Shown one piece after another: positions 1 to 26,726 of a DNA stretch of 64,000 nt. Under the pieces are notes generated by a model that made no database searches, had not been told where the DNA came from, and saw nothing but the letters and a program-made list of their open reading frames with translations. The first letter of the stretch is position 1. Each line of letters starts with the position of its first letter. Source of the DNA: Achatina immaculata (Eukaryota; Mollusca; Gastropoda; Stylommatophora; Achatinidae); assembly GCA_009760885.1 (NCBI GenBank), contig CM019721.1:22709990-22773989 (forward strand). Direction: 5' to 3'. The position numbers were made by a program, and so were the translations under genes.

Positions 1-996
1 AACCAGGATCAAGGGAAAATTAAGTTGGCAATTTCCTTCTGTTTTAGACTGAATCTTTAAAAGAAACGTGAAACCTGATCAGGTGAAAGTAGCCTAGGCA
101 GTCAAACAAGAAAAACAAAACTTTCAGACCTAAATGAAGGCATCATTATGGATAAAAACTATAAAACAGAGAAAATAAATATTTAACAAAATGAATCTAA
201 CACTCTTTATTCCATGTGGCAATACAAAAATGACACGTAATACCATCTTAACAACCTACATGTGCCCATTTATTGTATATATCCAAATGATAGGAAAATG
301 ACAACGAAACAGTTTGAGAAATCAAAATGTCATTACAAAGAGCCAGTTAGAATAATTTTGTTAATTCTCCCACAGCCAAGTGGAGTCTGACAGATACAGA
401 ACTTGGTTTAACTGATCAGTATTTGTTACTTTCTCAAAACACACACAGCCATGTTTGGAGGTTTATATATACTGTGTGTATCTGTATTCAGGCATTTACT
501 GCCTCAAGCCAGACATGCAGTTGTGGAGAGATTCCCAGTGTCTGAGATGAGACAAACCCAAAACACCAGCCCACAACCTGTTACTGATAGCACCAATGTG
601 TACACCAACAAAACTGGGAACCTGGTAATGAGATTTTCAACTTCAGATCTTTTGTAAGAGAAAAAAAAATGATGCATCAATCTGAGACAAGACACTGTGG
701 AAAAGTTACAATCACTTGAAACACAATTTGCTTAATATAACAATCAAACTGACAACACCAACATGAAATAAGAATAAACTAATAATAAATAATCACTAAC
801 AAACATTCTAAACTACTTGTGCACTGTAATCTGTATATAGCAACTTCTGCACAAATCACACACAGAAACCTGCCTATCTTGCCAAGAGACTACAGACTTC
901 AGTACACACATATAAATATGTACATGAGAATCATTAATTACAACTACCTACAAACATACAGTGGTATAATCTGACAAGCCATGAAATAAATGGAAT
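1..996. other. Downstream flank of NKAIN, no feature recognised
   Basis: AT-rich unique-looking sequence with short ORFs only. A minus-strand AATAAA lies near 201-206 but is too far from the NKAIN stop to assign as its polyadenylation site. Confidence 0.5.
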
Positions 997-1036
997 GCAT
1001 ATATATATATATATATATACGCACACACACACACAT
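997..1036. repeat. (AT)n/(AC)n microsatellite
   Basis: Alternating AT tract followed by alternating CA. Confidence 0.9.
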
Positions 1037-1181
1037 TGTTAAGAGAGGCCAAATTAGTAGTTATAAAATCCCCTGATGAGGTTGAAAACCTTGCCAAAAA
1101 AAAACAGAAAAACCTGGCAAACTAACATGCAAGCCCTACGTGACATTTAATGCCGCAGGAAGGATGTTAAGATGTAAGACA
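1037..1181 (+). mobile_element. Decayed 3' end of LINE family A
   Basis: Matches the last ~150 bp of the element at 54498-55889, from TTAAGAGAGGCCAA through CCCTACGTGACATTTAATG and GGAAGGATGTTAAGAT, with several substitutions and small insertions. Confidence 0.75.
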
Positions 1182-1319
1182 TATACAGAAATATCCATAC
1201 ACAAGCATTTTTGTATCGGAGCTGTATGCTTTCTCTGGTTTTCTTTTTTTCAGTGTCAAGTAGGCCAACCTATATCTGTTGCCATGGTGGACTTTCTGCG
1301 TGAGCTACAATCCTACCAT

Positions 1320-1919
1320 CCATATCTGGCAATGTTATCTACTTTAGCTGGGGTCCACTCCTGTAGGCAGATCTGGAATGCTAATCTACTATAGCTGGGG
1401 GCCATTCTTTTAGTGAAATATGCTGGTCTGCTTGTTGGGGGTCACTCCTGTAGTCACAATTGGCAATGCTGATCTACTCTAGCTGGGGGCCACTCTTGTA
1501 GTATATGTCCTGAAACTGTCAAATATGGCAATGCTGATCTACTCTAGCTGGGGGGAAGGGGGGGCCAACTCCTGTAGTATGTCCTGAAACTGTCAAATAT
1601 GACAATGCTGATCTACTCTAGCTGGGGGGAGGGGGGGCCAACTCCTGTAGTATATGTCCTGAAACTGTCAAATATGGCAATGCTGATCTACTCTAGCTGG
1701 GGGGAGGGGGGGCCAACTCCTGTAGTATATGTCCTGAAACTGTCAAATATGACAATGCTGATCTACTCTAGCTGGGGGGAGGGGGGGCCAACTCCTGTAG
1801 TATATGTCCTGAAACTGTCAAATATGACAATGCTGATCTACTCTAGCTGGGGGGAGGGGGGGCCAACTCCTGTAGTATATGTCCTGAAACTGTCAAATAT
1901 GGCAATGCTGATCTACTCT
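1320..1919 (+). repeat. 75-bp minisatellite, left part
   Basis: Unit contains CTGATCTACTCTAGCTGGGG and GTATATGTCCTGAAACTG. The last ~5 units are nearly identical; earlier ones (from about 1320) are diverged and of uneven length. The array is interrupted by the LINE tail at 1920-2345. Confidence 0.9.
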
Positions 1920-2345
1920 TTCCCATAGCAACATATGCCTGTGAGACCTGGACACTTAACAAAACAGCTGAGAAACACATAAATGCCTTTGAATGTAAAT
2001 GCTACAGAAGAGTTCTCCAAATATCGTGGACACAAAAAAGAACAAATATCTCTATACTACAAGAGCTTAATATTGAAGAAGGCTGGCTAGTGAAGAGGAT
2101 TAAAGAGAGAAAACTGAAATATTTTGGACACATTAAACGTCATGATAATTTAGAGAAGACCGTATTGGAAGGATACATAATGGGAAAAAGAAAAAGAGGA
2201 AGACCAAGACGAAGATGGCTGCAAGACATCGTTGACGATCTGGAAATGGATGCAACAGCAGCAGGCCATCTTGCTCACAACCGAGAGGCCTACAGGAGTG
2301 CTGTTTGGGAGGCAAAGTTCCGCAAGGGACATGCAAATGAATGAA
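1920..2345 (+). mobile_element. 5'-truncated LINE family B inserted in a minisatellite
   Basis: Encodes the C-terminal part of a non-LTR retrotransposon ORF2 in one open frame: ATYACETWTLNKTAEKHINAF, FGHIKRHDNLEKTVLEGYI, GKRKRGRPRRRWLQDIVDDL, and ends AKFRKGHANE-stop. The 3' end is an (ATGA)n-like tail. It is flanked by TGATCTACTCT at 1909-1919 and 2346-2356, an 11-bp target-site duplication. No polymerase or endonuclease domain remains. Confidence 0.9.
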
Positions 2346-2632
2346 TGATCTACTCTAGCTGGGGGGGGGGGGGGGGGGCACTCCTGTAGTATATGTCCTG
2401 GAATTTGGATGCTATAGCTGGGGGGAGGGCACTCCTGTAGTATATGTCCTGGAATTTGGATGCTATAGCTGGGGGGAGGGCACTCCTGTAGTATATGTCC
2501 TGGAATTTGGATGCTATAGCTGGGGGGGGGGGGGGGGGCACTCCTGTAGTATATGTCCTGGAATTTGGATGCTATAGCTGGGGGGAGGGCACTCCTGTAG
2601 TATATGTCCTGGAATTTGGATGCTAAAAACCA
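2346..2632 (+). repeat. 51-bp minisatellite, right part
   Basis: Five to six units with GGAATTTGGATGCTATAGCT, a variable G-run and CACTCCTGTAGTATATGTCC. It is related to the 75-bp units left of the LINE insertion but shorter. Confidence 0.9.
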
Positions 2633-2696
2633 AGTGAGAATGTTCAAGTGTGTGGCTGTAGCATTGTTTTCCCTTATGTCCTGAAAGGCACTAGAG

Positions 2697-3128
2697 CAGT
2701 GGTTCCCAACTGGTGGTTCAATGACCCCCGGGAGTACACAGAACCTGTCATGGGGGTCTGTGACAAAAACTTAAGGTCCTAGAATTTTTTTTTCCACACA
2801 AAGTTTTGCAGCCTCAGTGACAAACTAATAAGATAGCATCCTACATTCAGCACTTGTGAGAAGAACAAAAGAGGATGCTAGAAAGAGCTGATCTTTGATG
2901 TTACTGGAACCTGGATGAAGTTTCCACAATGAAAATTTACTAAGATTGTTTGTTTTTTTGTTTTTTTTGGGGTGTGTATTGTAGTGTTTACTCATTTTCT
3001 AAAGAAATAAAAAGAAAATTATTTTGCATTTAAAGCTTTTCCAAAATACTGGGGGTGGGGGGGGTGTCTGTGGCCTGGATTTTGAAACAGCATGGGGTCT
3101 GTGGACTTCTGTTACTTGGGAAGCACTG
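2697..3128. mobile_element. hAT-like MITE (432 bp)
   Basis: Ends are CAGTGGTTCCCAA (left) and, reverse-complemented, CAGTGCTTCCCAA (right), the terminal style of hAT non-autonomous elements. Flanking 8-mers CACTAGAG and TGCTAGAG agree at 6 of 8 positions, fitting a decayed 8-bp target-site duplication. No coding capacity. Confidence 0.72.
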
Positions 3129-3480
3129 TGCTAGAGTTGAGATCTGAGTCTGTTCCCACTGGGCCAGCACACAAATTTGAATGTGCCACAAGATATGGAA
3201 GAAATGATGTGCTCTGATGTCTGGAGACAACACTTAACAGAGACTGATTTACTATTGCTGTAACATGTACTAATATTTTGTCTGACTATTTCATCATGCC
3301 TCATTCTTAAGCAGACTTCTATGCAACAAAAACAGAATGACCAATCAAACACTTTGTCTATAACCAACAAATGCAAATACACAGAAAAACTGGAAACAAT
3401 GTTTCTTATTTTTACTCATCTCATGAGGCAAAGTATTTAACTATAAAGGTCAGGTTTTACTGTCAGTGACATGCTAGCAT
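3129..3480. other. No feature recognised
   Basis: Unique-looking AT-rich sequence between the MITE and the dispersed repeat. Confidence 0.4.
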
Positions 3481-3720
3481 CAGGGTTAGCAAACCAAAGC
3501 TGACCAAGACCCTGCTCCGCCTCTCTGCTGGTACCCCCAGCATCTGGCCTGGCCTGGCTAACAGGACGGGGACCACCAAAGCCTCATGGTGGTGGAGCCT
3601 GCTAAAGAAGCACTGCACAGTCTCTCTTTTAAGCTTCACTCGGGGTCTGAAAAGAAAAAAAAAAGCCGCCCTAACACATTTCCAGGCTTACATGGCGCTG
3701 GACCTCAACATCCTCACAGC
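3481..3720 (+). repeat. Dispersed repeat, also at 46506-46730
   Basis: Shares with the second copy GACCCTG-CCTCTCT, GCATGGTGGTGGAG-like and GCTAAAGAAGCACTGC-like blocks followed by an A-rich stretch, in the same order and orientation. Class unknown (SINE or DNA-element remnant). Confidence 0.55.
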
Positions 3721-5742
3721 AATGGCTGCAGAGGGCACCAGCTCACGCCCCAGGGAGACTAAAGAAGATTTAAATATAAAATAATGGATTAAAACTGAAA
3801 CAAAATTTACACACTAAAAAAAAAGAATCCCACTTCTAACAAGTGGACAAAATAAAATGAAAAAAATTAAAGGAATGCAAAAGATATCTGGTGATATAAT
3901 GATAAGACAGAAAATAAGATCACAGTGTTAATCTCTCTCTCTCTCTCTCAGTTTCTCTCCCCCATCTTGAAAACACAACTCGATAACCAGTCATACTGTA
4001 AATATGAAAGACAACTGTTTAGCTCTTCTTTGATGAATATTCCTGTCAGGAATCATTGCATGCACAGAAGATATATCATGTATTTGTTTAATCAGCAAGG
4101 CAGCTGAAGAGGACCTGTACGTTTCATTATCTGACACAAGAGAAAAAGAGTGAAAACTCATGAACCCGGGGATTGGGGAAGTCAAAGTCAAAATCAGCAA
4201 GGTGGAAAAACCTGGCATGTTTTCTTTCAAGTCAAATAATGCAACTTATCAGTTTGCTTTTTTTTTTTTTTTTCACAATTTTTCTGAGACAGTTTTGACG
4301 GTACAGGGTGGGGCTGAACTGACTTTGCGGCTGATGACAGAGCAGCATCAGGGTGGTCCCTAAGCAAAGAGACGACATTATTTTAACTCTCTTAGTTGCA
4401 ATCAATTGTTGGACTGTACCACTACACACCAGCATTGTTTGTTGTTAGAACGAAACAAAATCTGTAATTGTGTAGCACTTACTTAGATGCTCAAAACTCA
4501 TTTTAATCTGTCAGGGTCTGTCAAACAACAGAATATGAGATACTGGTCACCTGTGAACCCTCAAGAACTACGTGAAAATTATACTCTCTGAAAGTGACAG
4601 TGTGATGTGGAATCAGCCTTTGGGACTGTGAGGCCATATTTCTGTGTGGACAACGAAGGAGAAACTGCGACTGTAAATTCAGATCATTACATCATCACAT
4701 TAGAATCCTTTGTTGTACTGCACTTAAGTCACTTTGGAATTGATTTTAAAAGGACAGTGCGACAGCCCACATGATACAAAACAGCTGTTCAGATATGTTA
4801 TCCCTTGTTTCATTGACACTACGTCACCTTCTTGGTCTCATGCCTTTTTCCTGTGATGATTCCTGAAAGACAACCTACTCCCTGAGACGTGCAAGGATGT
4901 TCAGGTTGCTGTCACTGATAAGGACAATATGGAGACAAACGTACAACAATTTCCTGAAATACTTGCAAACACGTATTGACTCAAATGGACACCAACTCTC
5001 CAATGTAATTTTCAAGAAAAAAGTTTGTGAGTATTTGAAAATAAATGCCACGTTCTGTTCCAACTATAAGTGGTTTTAAATATTTCTCCTACTTTGAATT
5101 ACGTAAAATGGATTAAACCTTTTAACTGTATCAGTCGGCTTGGTGCCACCCTGCAGATGAGAATTTCATCAAAATGTCCGATGCCTTGGGAACAAAAATT
5201 GGCCATATCTTGTACAAAATCTGGCACAACAAATCTACCAATGAAAAAACTAGACAGAAGTAGAAAAATAAATACACTGGACACCAAGCACATGGGCTTC
5301 ACACTAACCCTGTAGCAATGTTGTAGAGGCTGCCCCAGTTGCTACTCAAAATGATAGTCCACACTCTTGTCGTTAAGATTCCTTTCTCAACAATCTTCCA
5401 TGCATGGCATCTAACCTTTTGTGTTTCTGCACACACAAAATCTAGTTCTTGTGTTTGTGGCAAACTATTCATCTATCACTCATCGACATTTTCTGTCAAG
5501 TCTTTTTTTTTTAAATATATGCAAAAAGAGTTTTCACATTCATAAGAGAAACAGTTTGCTATGCATCCTGCGATGAGCCACAATGTACAAGAGATTCATG
5601 AACTCCAGCAGGATTGCTGTAAACTGTGATGATCAAGACAAGCCAGGACTGACTACCAGAAAGGAGACAATGAGCACATTCTGCAAACTGAAATGATAAT
5701 GTAATATAATATCTCCTCGTAAGACATAGAAGATACAAACAT
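3721..5742. other. Probable 3' UTR/downstream region of NKAIN
   Basis: A (CT)n tract at about 3932-3949 and a T-run near 4260; otherwise unique-looking sequence with short ORFs only. No polyadenylation signal close to the stop codon at 5743 was seen. Confidence 0.4.
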
Positions 5743-20157
<14,415 letters not shown>

Positions 20158-20236
20158 GGCATCTTCTTCTCAAACTGCGACCTACCACCATCAAATGTAA
20201 GAGACGGAGCAACAGCAGACGTGAGCCACCGCGTCA

Positions 20237-20246
20237 CCTATTTATA
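20237..20246 (-). promoter_or_regulatory. TATA box of the NKAIN gene
   Basis: The minus strand reads TATAAATAGG, a near-perfect TATA element, about 90 nt upstream of the in-frame ATG at 20157. Transcription would start near 20205-20220. A short out-of-frame ATG lies between that point and 20157. The start site is inferred. Confidence 0.55.
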
Positions 20247-20249
20247 TGT

Positions 20250-21378
20250 ATGGGCACATAACCGCCGGTAAACAAAGTAGTTCGAATCAAATGTTTGTGT
20301 TCACAGAAAGAAGTTTGTCATTTAAAAATTGATCAAATCTTTTCATAGATTCGGATATAAGTTTTTGTTCCTTTCTGTAGAGTTAGTATAAATTAAAAAG
20401 GAGTAATCCCCTTAAATCAATGCTTAAATCAATAGCGGGGTGTGACCATGAGCTGTGGACTTTGGACCCAGTGCAAGAAATATAACCCGTGAAATATTTT
20501 TGGTATTTTGGGATTTTGTGTTACGGTTCCTGGTCTCAGTCTTCTATGTGTGTAAGCATACGTACTCAAGTGTGGTGGAAGATCGTGTCTCGACTATGGT
20601 TCTCCAGTCCCGGCCTCACAGAGAACGCCTGTTTTTTTTCCATTTATTTATTTATAATAAATGAGTGTGAAACAGCATGTTACAAGGGTGATTATGTTAT
20701 AATCGTGATTTTTTGGGGCACTTATTGCCGCCGTAGTTTCCCCAAGTGTTTGAAATTCACATTTATCTACCCTAATTTCTAGATGTTTCAGGCAAGAGAC
20801 TGGAAAATCTCGTGCAAGTGAGAATACTGTGAGCGAAGACTGTTTGGTCAGTCAGCTTATGTCAGGATCTAGACCAGAGTGGAAGAGAAGTCCTTGTCCT
20901 GTAGCGAGAAATGAGAAAAATGGATAAAGTTCTGCAGAAATTGCGTCATTGAAGTTCGTTTTGGAATGTACATTGCTTGAGGGGGGACACGTGAATGGAC
21001 TGCCATAAAGCAGGCGCTGCTCGCCGGCAGTCATTATCTTGTTTTGTCGTCATCTTCATTATCACCAAGTCCATTAAATAAACGTCATCTTCACTCGTCA
21101 CATCGGACTTGCTTGGTCATTTGCATACTGCAGGATGTGCTAACAAAAAGGAAATGAGTTTGTATATTTCCTTGCAGATTTAGCGCCCCTTGTATTTTTA
21201 TAAGTTTGGTTGTTCATAATAGCCGCCCTTAAGTTGTGTGTGCTGAACCTTTCGTACGAGATCCTTGAATTGTGTGTCGACTGTCTGGGCACGATTTTGG
21301 GCCTTGTGAGTTAGTCTGAGGTTGAAAGTTGTGTGGAGTAGATGTGATTTGTTTGTAGTTGTAATTCTGGCTAGAAAT
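20250..21378. other. Upstream of NKAIN, no gene recognised
   Basis: Unique-looking sequence with only short ORFs. An AATAAA with a GT-rich neighbourhood near 21075 on the plus strand may be a retroelement or transcript end, but nothing confirms it. Confidence 0.35.
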
Positions 21379-22100
21379 GTATCTTATCTTATATCCTTCC
21401 CGTGCCGTTAAACGTCACATAGGGCTCGCAAGGTAGTTCGCCAATTTTTCCTGTCTTCGGCGAGTCTTTCAGCCTGTTAATTTGGCCTCTCTTAACAATG
21501 TCCTCTTCGGAGTTTCACGCGGTCTGCCTCTTTGGCCTGTTGTGTTCCACTTGATAGCTTGTTTTGTGATTCTCTGACCGTTTCTCCTCATCACGTGACC
21601 AACATATGTCCATCTCCTTTTCCTGATCACCCATGAGACTGGTTGTTCAGTCATCTGTCTTATCTCTGCATTGTTCTTGAATTAGTTCCACTTGATACCG
21701 AGTATTTTCCTTAGACATTTGTTTTTAAAAGTCTAATTTCTTGTCTATTTCTTTAGTTGTTTTCCAGCTTCCACATGCATAAATGAGGGTGGATATTACA
21801 TTTGAATTGAATAGTCTTAACTTGGTTTTTGTGCTTATAACTTTTGAATGCCACATGTTCTCAAGATTCTTGAAGATTAATGCTGCTTTTGCAATTCTAA
21901 TTCTAACTTCCTTTCTGGTGTCACCATCCTGGTCTATGTAGCTGCCAAGGTATGCAAATTGATTGACTTCTTCAATATCTGTCCCTTATACGTGTATTTT
22001 TTTCAATTTTGATTAATGGGAATTTTCATTATTTTTGTTTTGTCCTTGTTAATTTCAAGCCCTATTTTGCTACCCAGTGAAGACAGGTTATCTGTTTTTT
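21379..22100 (-). mobile_element. LINE family A fragment, ~720 bp, decayed
   Basis: Antisense copy of the 3' half of the 54498-55889 element, from the ATAAGATA tail at 21379 to the ...SLLGSKIGLEINKDK region near 22100. The frame is broken; the longest open part (21654-21469) reads IRKRRWTYVGHVMRR and RGRPRETPKRTLLREAKLTG. It lacks the polymerase motifs. Confidence 0.9.
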
Positions 22101-23018
22101 TCTTATATAATATATAATGTTAAAAAAAAAAGAAAGAAACGCAACAAATACGATGTTGCGATTTAAACTGAAATTTGCTGATCAGACAAAGGCAAATTGC
22201 CTGAAAAGTTCACTTGGACATCAACTTCACGTGTTGATCTGAATTGTACTCAGCAGATGATTCATGGACACAGAAAAGCGACACTAGTCAAAACAGCATT
22301 TTTTGACAATAACTCACGACAGGTTCATGAGAATCCCGTGAAACTTACTGAACACAAAACTCACTGACCATGTTATTGAATGCCTATAAAAGATTAACGC
22401 TCCTCGAATCAGTTCATTTGAAAATTCCAGGGAACCATGGTAGTCGTGGCTGGATTTTCTTCAGAATTCTTAAGTTAGGTAGCCTGGTAGAGCAAAGAGA
22501 AAACATTTATTTCAAGATAACAAACCCCCAACCTCAGATTTATCTATGTTCACTACGAGACTTGTGCGAATGACTAAAGATCATGAGTTCAGACTTTCCA
22601 TGTACACTCAGGAATGATAACTCACTGTTTCCCAGGCTTGCTCTGACTGCCGCCCCTTTTTCTCTCAGGCCACATTCTCAACGCCCCCCGCCCGCTTATG
22701 TAGTACTCCTACAACGATCTGTTAAACTAGGATACGCATTAACTACTGAAAACTCCAACGAACAAACCAGTTTATTTAACAATATGGAGAAGCACATTTA
22801 TAACTCACCTACTGCAAATTTTCTCAACTTCTAATGCGATGGACGAGTTTCATGTAGGGACACAAAGTTTCTCAGTATCAGGTTGAAAAGTGCTAAGAAG
22901 CAAGATATTACTGCACCCGTCTGTGGCTTCGCGTTCTCGCAACCCCCGCCCCCCTCCCCACCAACCCCTACTGCTTCCTTTTCTTCCACTGCCGCCCCCC
23001 TCCCCCTTTTCAGTCAGT
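22101..23018. other. No feature recognised
   Basis: Unique-looking sequence; short ORFs only. Confidence 0.4.
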
Positions 23019-23200
23019 CATTTGCATGTCCCTTGCGAACTTTGCCTCCCTAACTCCTGTAGGCCTCTCTCTTGTAAGGAAGATGCCCTGCTGCTGATGC
23101 ATCCATTTGCAGATTATCAACGATGTCTTGAGCTATCTTCGTCTTGGTCTTCCTCTCTTTCTTTTTCCCACTGTGTACCCTTCCAAGACGGTTTTCTTTA
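23019..23200 (-). mobile_element. LINE family B 3' fragment, decayed
   Basis: The minus strand corresponds to the GYIMGKRKRGRPRRRW..AREAKFRKGHAN end of family B: CATTTGCATGTCCCTTGCGA on plus, then GGCCTCTCTCTTGT and CATCGATGTCTTG-like matches, with small deletions and stops. Confidence 0.75.
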
Positions 23201-23600
23201 ATGGACCCTTTTTCTTTCACCGCTCCCCCCCCCCCCTTCCAACGCCCATGGCGTTATCGCCCAGTTTGGGAAACACTGCAATAACTCATGTCTTGGCGCT
23301 TCTTCGCTGCGTGTTACAGTTTCCTCGAAAAAAAAAATCCTTGTCAGGGAACTTTGGGAACAGCCCTTGTATTCCCCATCGTCATCTATATCTTCCCCTT
23401 GCTCATTTCAAACTGAAATATTACAAATAACTGCTAAAAAAAAGTTCTTCTTTTCTTTCGGATAGTTTTAACATTTTGTTACCACAGTTTTATTGCAGTG
23501 GCTTTGTTTATAATTATATATTTAGCCTATTGCGTGCTTATACACAAAAATTCTGGATATTTTCAAACATACAGTGATCAAACATGAGAATACAGGACAG

Positions 23601-24301
23601 TATCTTACATCCTTCCCTTGCCGTTAAACGTCACATAGCCCGCATGGTAGTTCGCCAAGATGTCCTGTCTTCGGCGAGTTTTTCAATCTCATCAAAGAAT
23701 GTTATGCCCACTAAACTGGCTTCTCTTAACAATTTCCTCTTTAGAGTTTCACCTGATCGACCTCTTTTTCTTCGGCCTGTTGTGTTCCATTTGATTGCTT
23801 GTTTGGGGATTCTCTAATTGTTTCTTCTCATCACATGACCGACATATGTCTATCTTCTTTTTCTGATGAACCAAGAGACAGGTTGTTTGCTCATCTGTCT
23901 GATTTCTGCGTTGTTCTTGAATTCATTCTACTTTATACCGAATATTTTCCTTAGGCATGTTTTCAAAAGAGTCTAATTTCTTGTCTATTTCTTTGTTTTC
24001 CAGCTTTCACATGCATAAATGAGTGTGGATATTACATTTGAATTGAATAATATAAACTTGGTTTTTGTGCTTATAACTTTTGAATGCCATATGTTCTCAA
24101 GATTCTTGAAGGTCAATGCTGCTTTTGCAATTCGAATTCTAACTTCTTTTCTGGTGTCACCATCCTGGTCTATGTAGCTGCCAAGATATGAAAAATGGTT
24201 TACTTCTTCAACAGCTGTTTCTTCTACGTATATTTGTCCTTCGTCATTAATGAGAACCTTCATTATTTTTTTTTATCCCTGTTAATTTCAAGTCCTATTT
24301 C
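23601..24301 (-). mobile_element. LINE family A fragment flanked by 37-bp direct repeats
   Basis: About 700-bp antisense fragment covering the same region as 21379-22100. One open part (24263-23985) reads VNHFSYLGSYIDQDGDTRKE and SNVISTLIYACESW. Flanks 23564-23600 and 24302-24338 are direct repeats differing at two positions, much longer than the 10-11-bp duplications of the other copies. Confidence 0.88.
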
Positions 24302-24659
24302 CAAACATGCAGTGATCAAACATGAGAATACCGGACAGCATAGAACATGTTTTTAAAATAGGTTATATTTTGGCATCCTGACTGAAGTAATACAATTCCT
24401 GGGACAAATCCTTACATTACGGGACTATCTCATATAACGTGGGACAGTTGGTCACTTTACCCTAGTAGATCCACTTGGTCTAGAGGCTGTAATGTTAACC
24501 TGAAGGGGGACCATGGTGTTGCATGTTGTGGGAACTCTTGAAGGTCGTTATTTTCAACACACCATCTGCCACTTTCATTTTATCTTCTTAAAACAAAATC
24601 CTGGCACAATCACAGAAAAACTAGAGGAAAGAGAAGTTAAAGTTAAAAAGGAAGAAAAG

Positions 24660-25053
24660 AAAAGGCTAGAAAGGAAAGCAGGAATATCCCTTTTCGAGAG
24701 GATACAAACAATCATGAACTACTGCTTGAGGAGGATTTTAAACATTAAATGGCAGGACAAGATCAGGAATGAGGAGATCTGGGAAAAAGTATGAATGAAC
24801 CTACAAATCATGTCTAGGAAGTGGATTGGCTACACTCTGAGAAAACCTGACACTAGCATAGCAAGACAGGCACTAACATGGAATCCTCAAGGAAATGGAA
24901 AATGAGGAAGATCTAGACTTACTTGGAGGAGAGAAATTGTGACAGTGCTCAGAGACAAGGGATACACATGGAAGGAAGCAGAGAATAATTCCAAGAACAG
25001 GGATGACTGGAGAGCCTTTATCCGTGACCTATGCTCTCAAGGGAGTGAAAGGT
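24660..25053 (+). mobile_element. LINE family D 3' fragment
   Basis: Reads FERIQTIMNYCLRRILNIKW, then [39 protein letters not shown] and DWRAFIRDLC before a stop. This is the GHxLR..ARQALxW..TWRR..DLC end of a non-LTR retrotransposon. In-frame stops at 24794 and near 24903 make it dead. It ends in a short TGATGA tail. Confidence 0.8.
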
Positions 25054-25800
25054 GATGATATTCCTTTTTGGGGGCAGACTATATATGGCAGGGAAATGAA
25101 TGATTCACATGTGGTCTGATTCTTCCACTAAAATAGGATCTCAGGAAGGTGCACAGACAGATAACAGCCCTGATGAACAGAAGAGCCAGTGTGTTTGTCA
25201 GGATTTAGACTCAAAAACTGAGCTGGTATTGATCTGGCTGTTTTCACAACAACAGCTTTCTGGGCTGTCTAGATCTTCCTGATGTTAACTGATTGTAGTA
25301 TCATGCCTGGAGCACAGACCTCCAGCCATCGTGACACGTGACAATGAAATGGTCACACAAGAAAAAAAAGAGTGAAAACAAGATGGAAAATGCATGAGAA
25401 TGGCTAAATAAGAAATATTTCAAAAGGATGCTTAGATAAGGAGGAAGAACTGGTGACATATTTTCATGTCATTCATTATCAAGAATTTCAAAGCTAGCAC
25501 AAACATAAAACAAAAAAACAACACACAAAGTTAATAACTGAAATAATGTTTAATATTGCATCCAAGTTTATTTTGTATTTATCTATTTATTTTTTTCATA
25601 ACTGGCAGCCAAAATGAATACATTAAATGAACCAAAATTAACTTAAATATGTTTCTGTTGTAGCAAAATTCAGAAGAAATGCAGGGGCTACCAGATGTAG
25701 TACAAACTCAGAAACAAGACTTCACATCTTCTGTTCTAATTGTGAGGAGTGAAGGCATGAACACTGTGTGATTTTTGGGGGGGGGGGGGTAAAACACATA
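25054..25800. other. No feature recognised
   Basis: AT-rich, short ORFs only; a G10 run near 25778. Confidence 0.4.
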
Positions 25801-25809
25801 CTTTAAGAA

Positions 25810-26010
25810 GCATGATACTTAATATTACATTTCATTTCATTCTACTTTGGATTTTTTAAAAAGATACTTAATATTACATTTCATTTCATTCTACTTTGGA
25901 TTTTTTGGAAAGATACTTAATATTACATTTCATTTCATTCTACTCTGGATTTTTTAAAAAGATACTTAATATTACACTTCATTTCATTCTACTTTGGATT
26001 TTTTTTTAAA
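25810..26010. repeat. 49-bp minisatellite, four units
   Basis: Unit contains GATACTTAATATTACATTTC and TTCTACTTTGGATTTTTT. Confidence 0.92.
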
Positions 26011-26129
26011 ATCACACACTGTGCTGAGAGAGATAGATGATCATACTTGTTCACAAATCTTGAACTTTGTATTTTTCTTTATTCCACAGCTTAATTAAAT
26101 TATTTTCTATTAAACCTCATGTCAGATTG

Positions 26130-26205
26130 TTTTTGATCTTCTGCCTCTCTTCCCACTAATCTTTCCTGCTGTTATGATGTTGTCAAGTCCCTCTCTTGTT
26201 CTAGA
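26130..26205 (-). mobile_element. Short LINE family C fragment
   Basis: The minus strand reads REGLDNIITAGK then KRGRRS, matching GGIENIITTGKTEGRRSRG of the copy at 40508-41545. Confidence 0.55.
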
Positions 26206-26726
26206 ATTATTCTGAACATTAATTTTGTCATTTTAATGTTCTTCGGTCAGAATGAAACATTCCTGAATAATTTGTACAAAAGTTTGTGACTTGACCACAA
26301 CTTTATTTAAAAATCTTTGGGGCAGAAGAAATATCGGCTTGTTGAGGATAGTAAATTGTAAATGTAAAGTATTAATTTGAAGAAAGAAAGAAAACTGTAC
26401 ATGAAAGGTGTACATAACTTTATGGCTTCTTATAGTGTTAGATTTATGAAAAGAAAAGGAATAATTAGTAACACAAAAAAAATTGATTGGCTTAAAGGTA
26501 GTTTAAAAGGAAAAAAAGATTTTTGTAAAATTTGAAAAAGCAAATATCAAGTTTGATCACTGATTTATTCTTTTAGGGTGGTGAACTAGTAGCATTGCGG
26601 TTCATGAACTAGTAGCATGGTGGCTGGTGAACTAGTCTCTTACAGCAAAGCTAGCAGTTCAAGCAAAGCTGGAGGTTTTTCAAGTTGTAAGAATGGACCC
26701 CTGGCTCTTTTTGGAGGTGGGGACAG

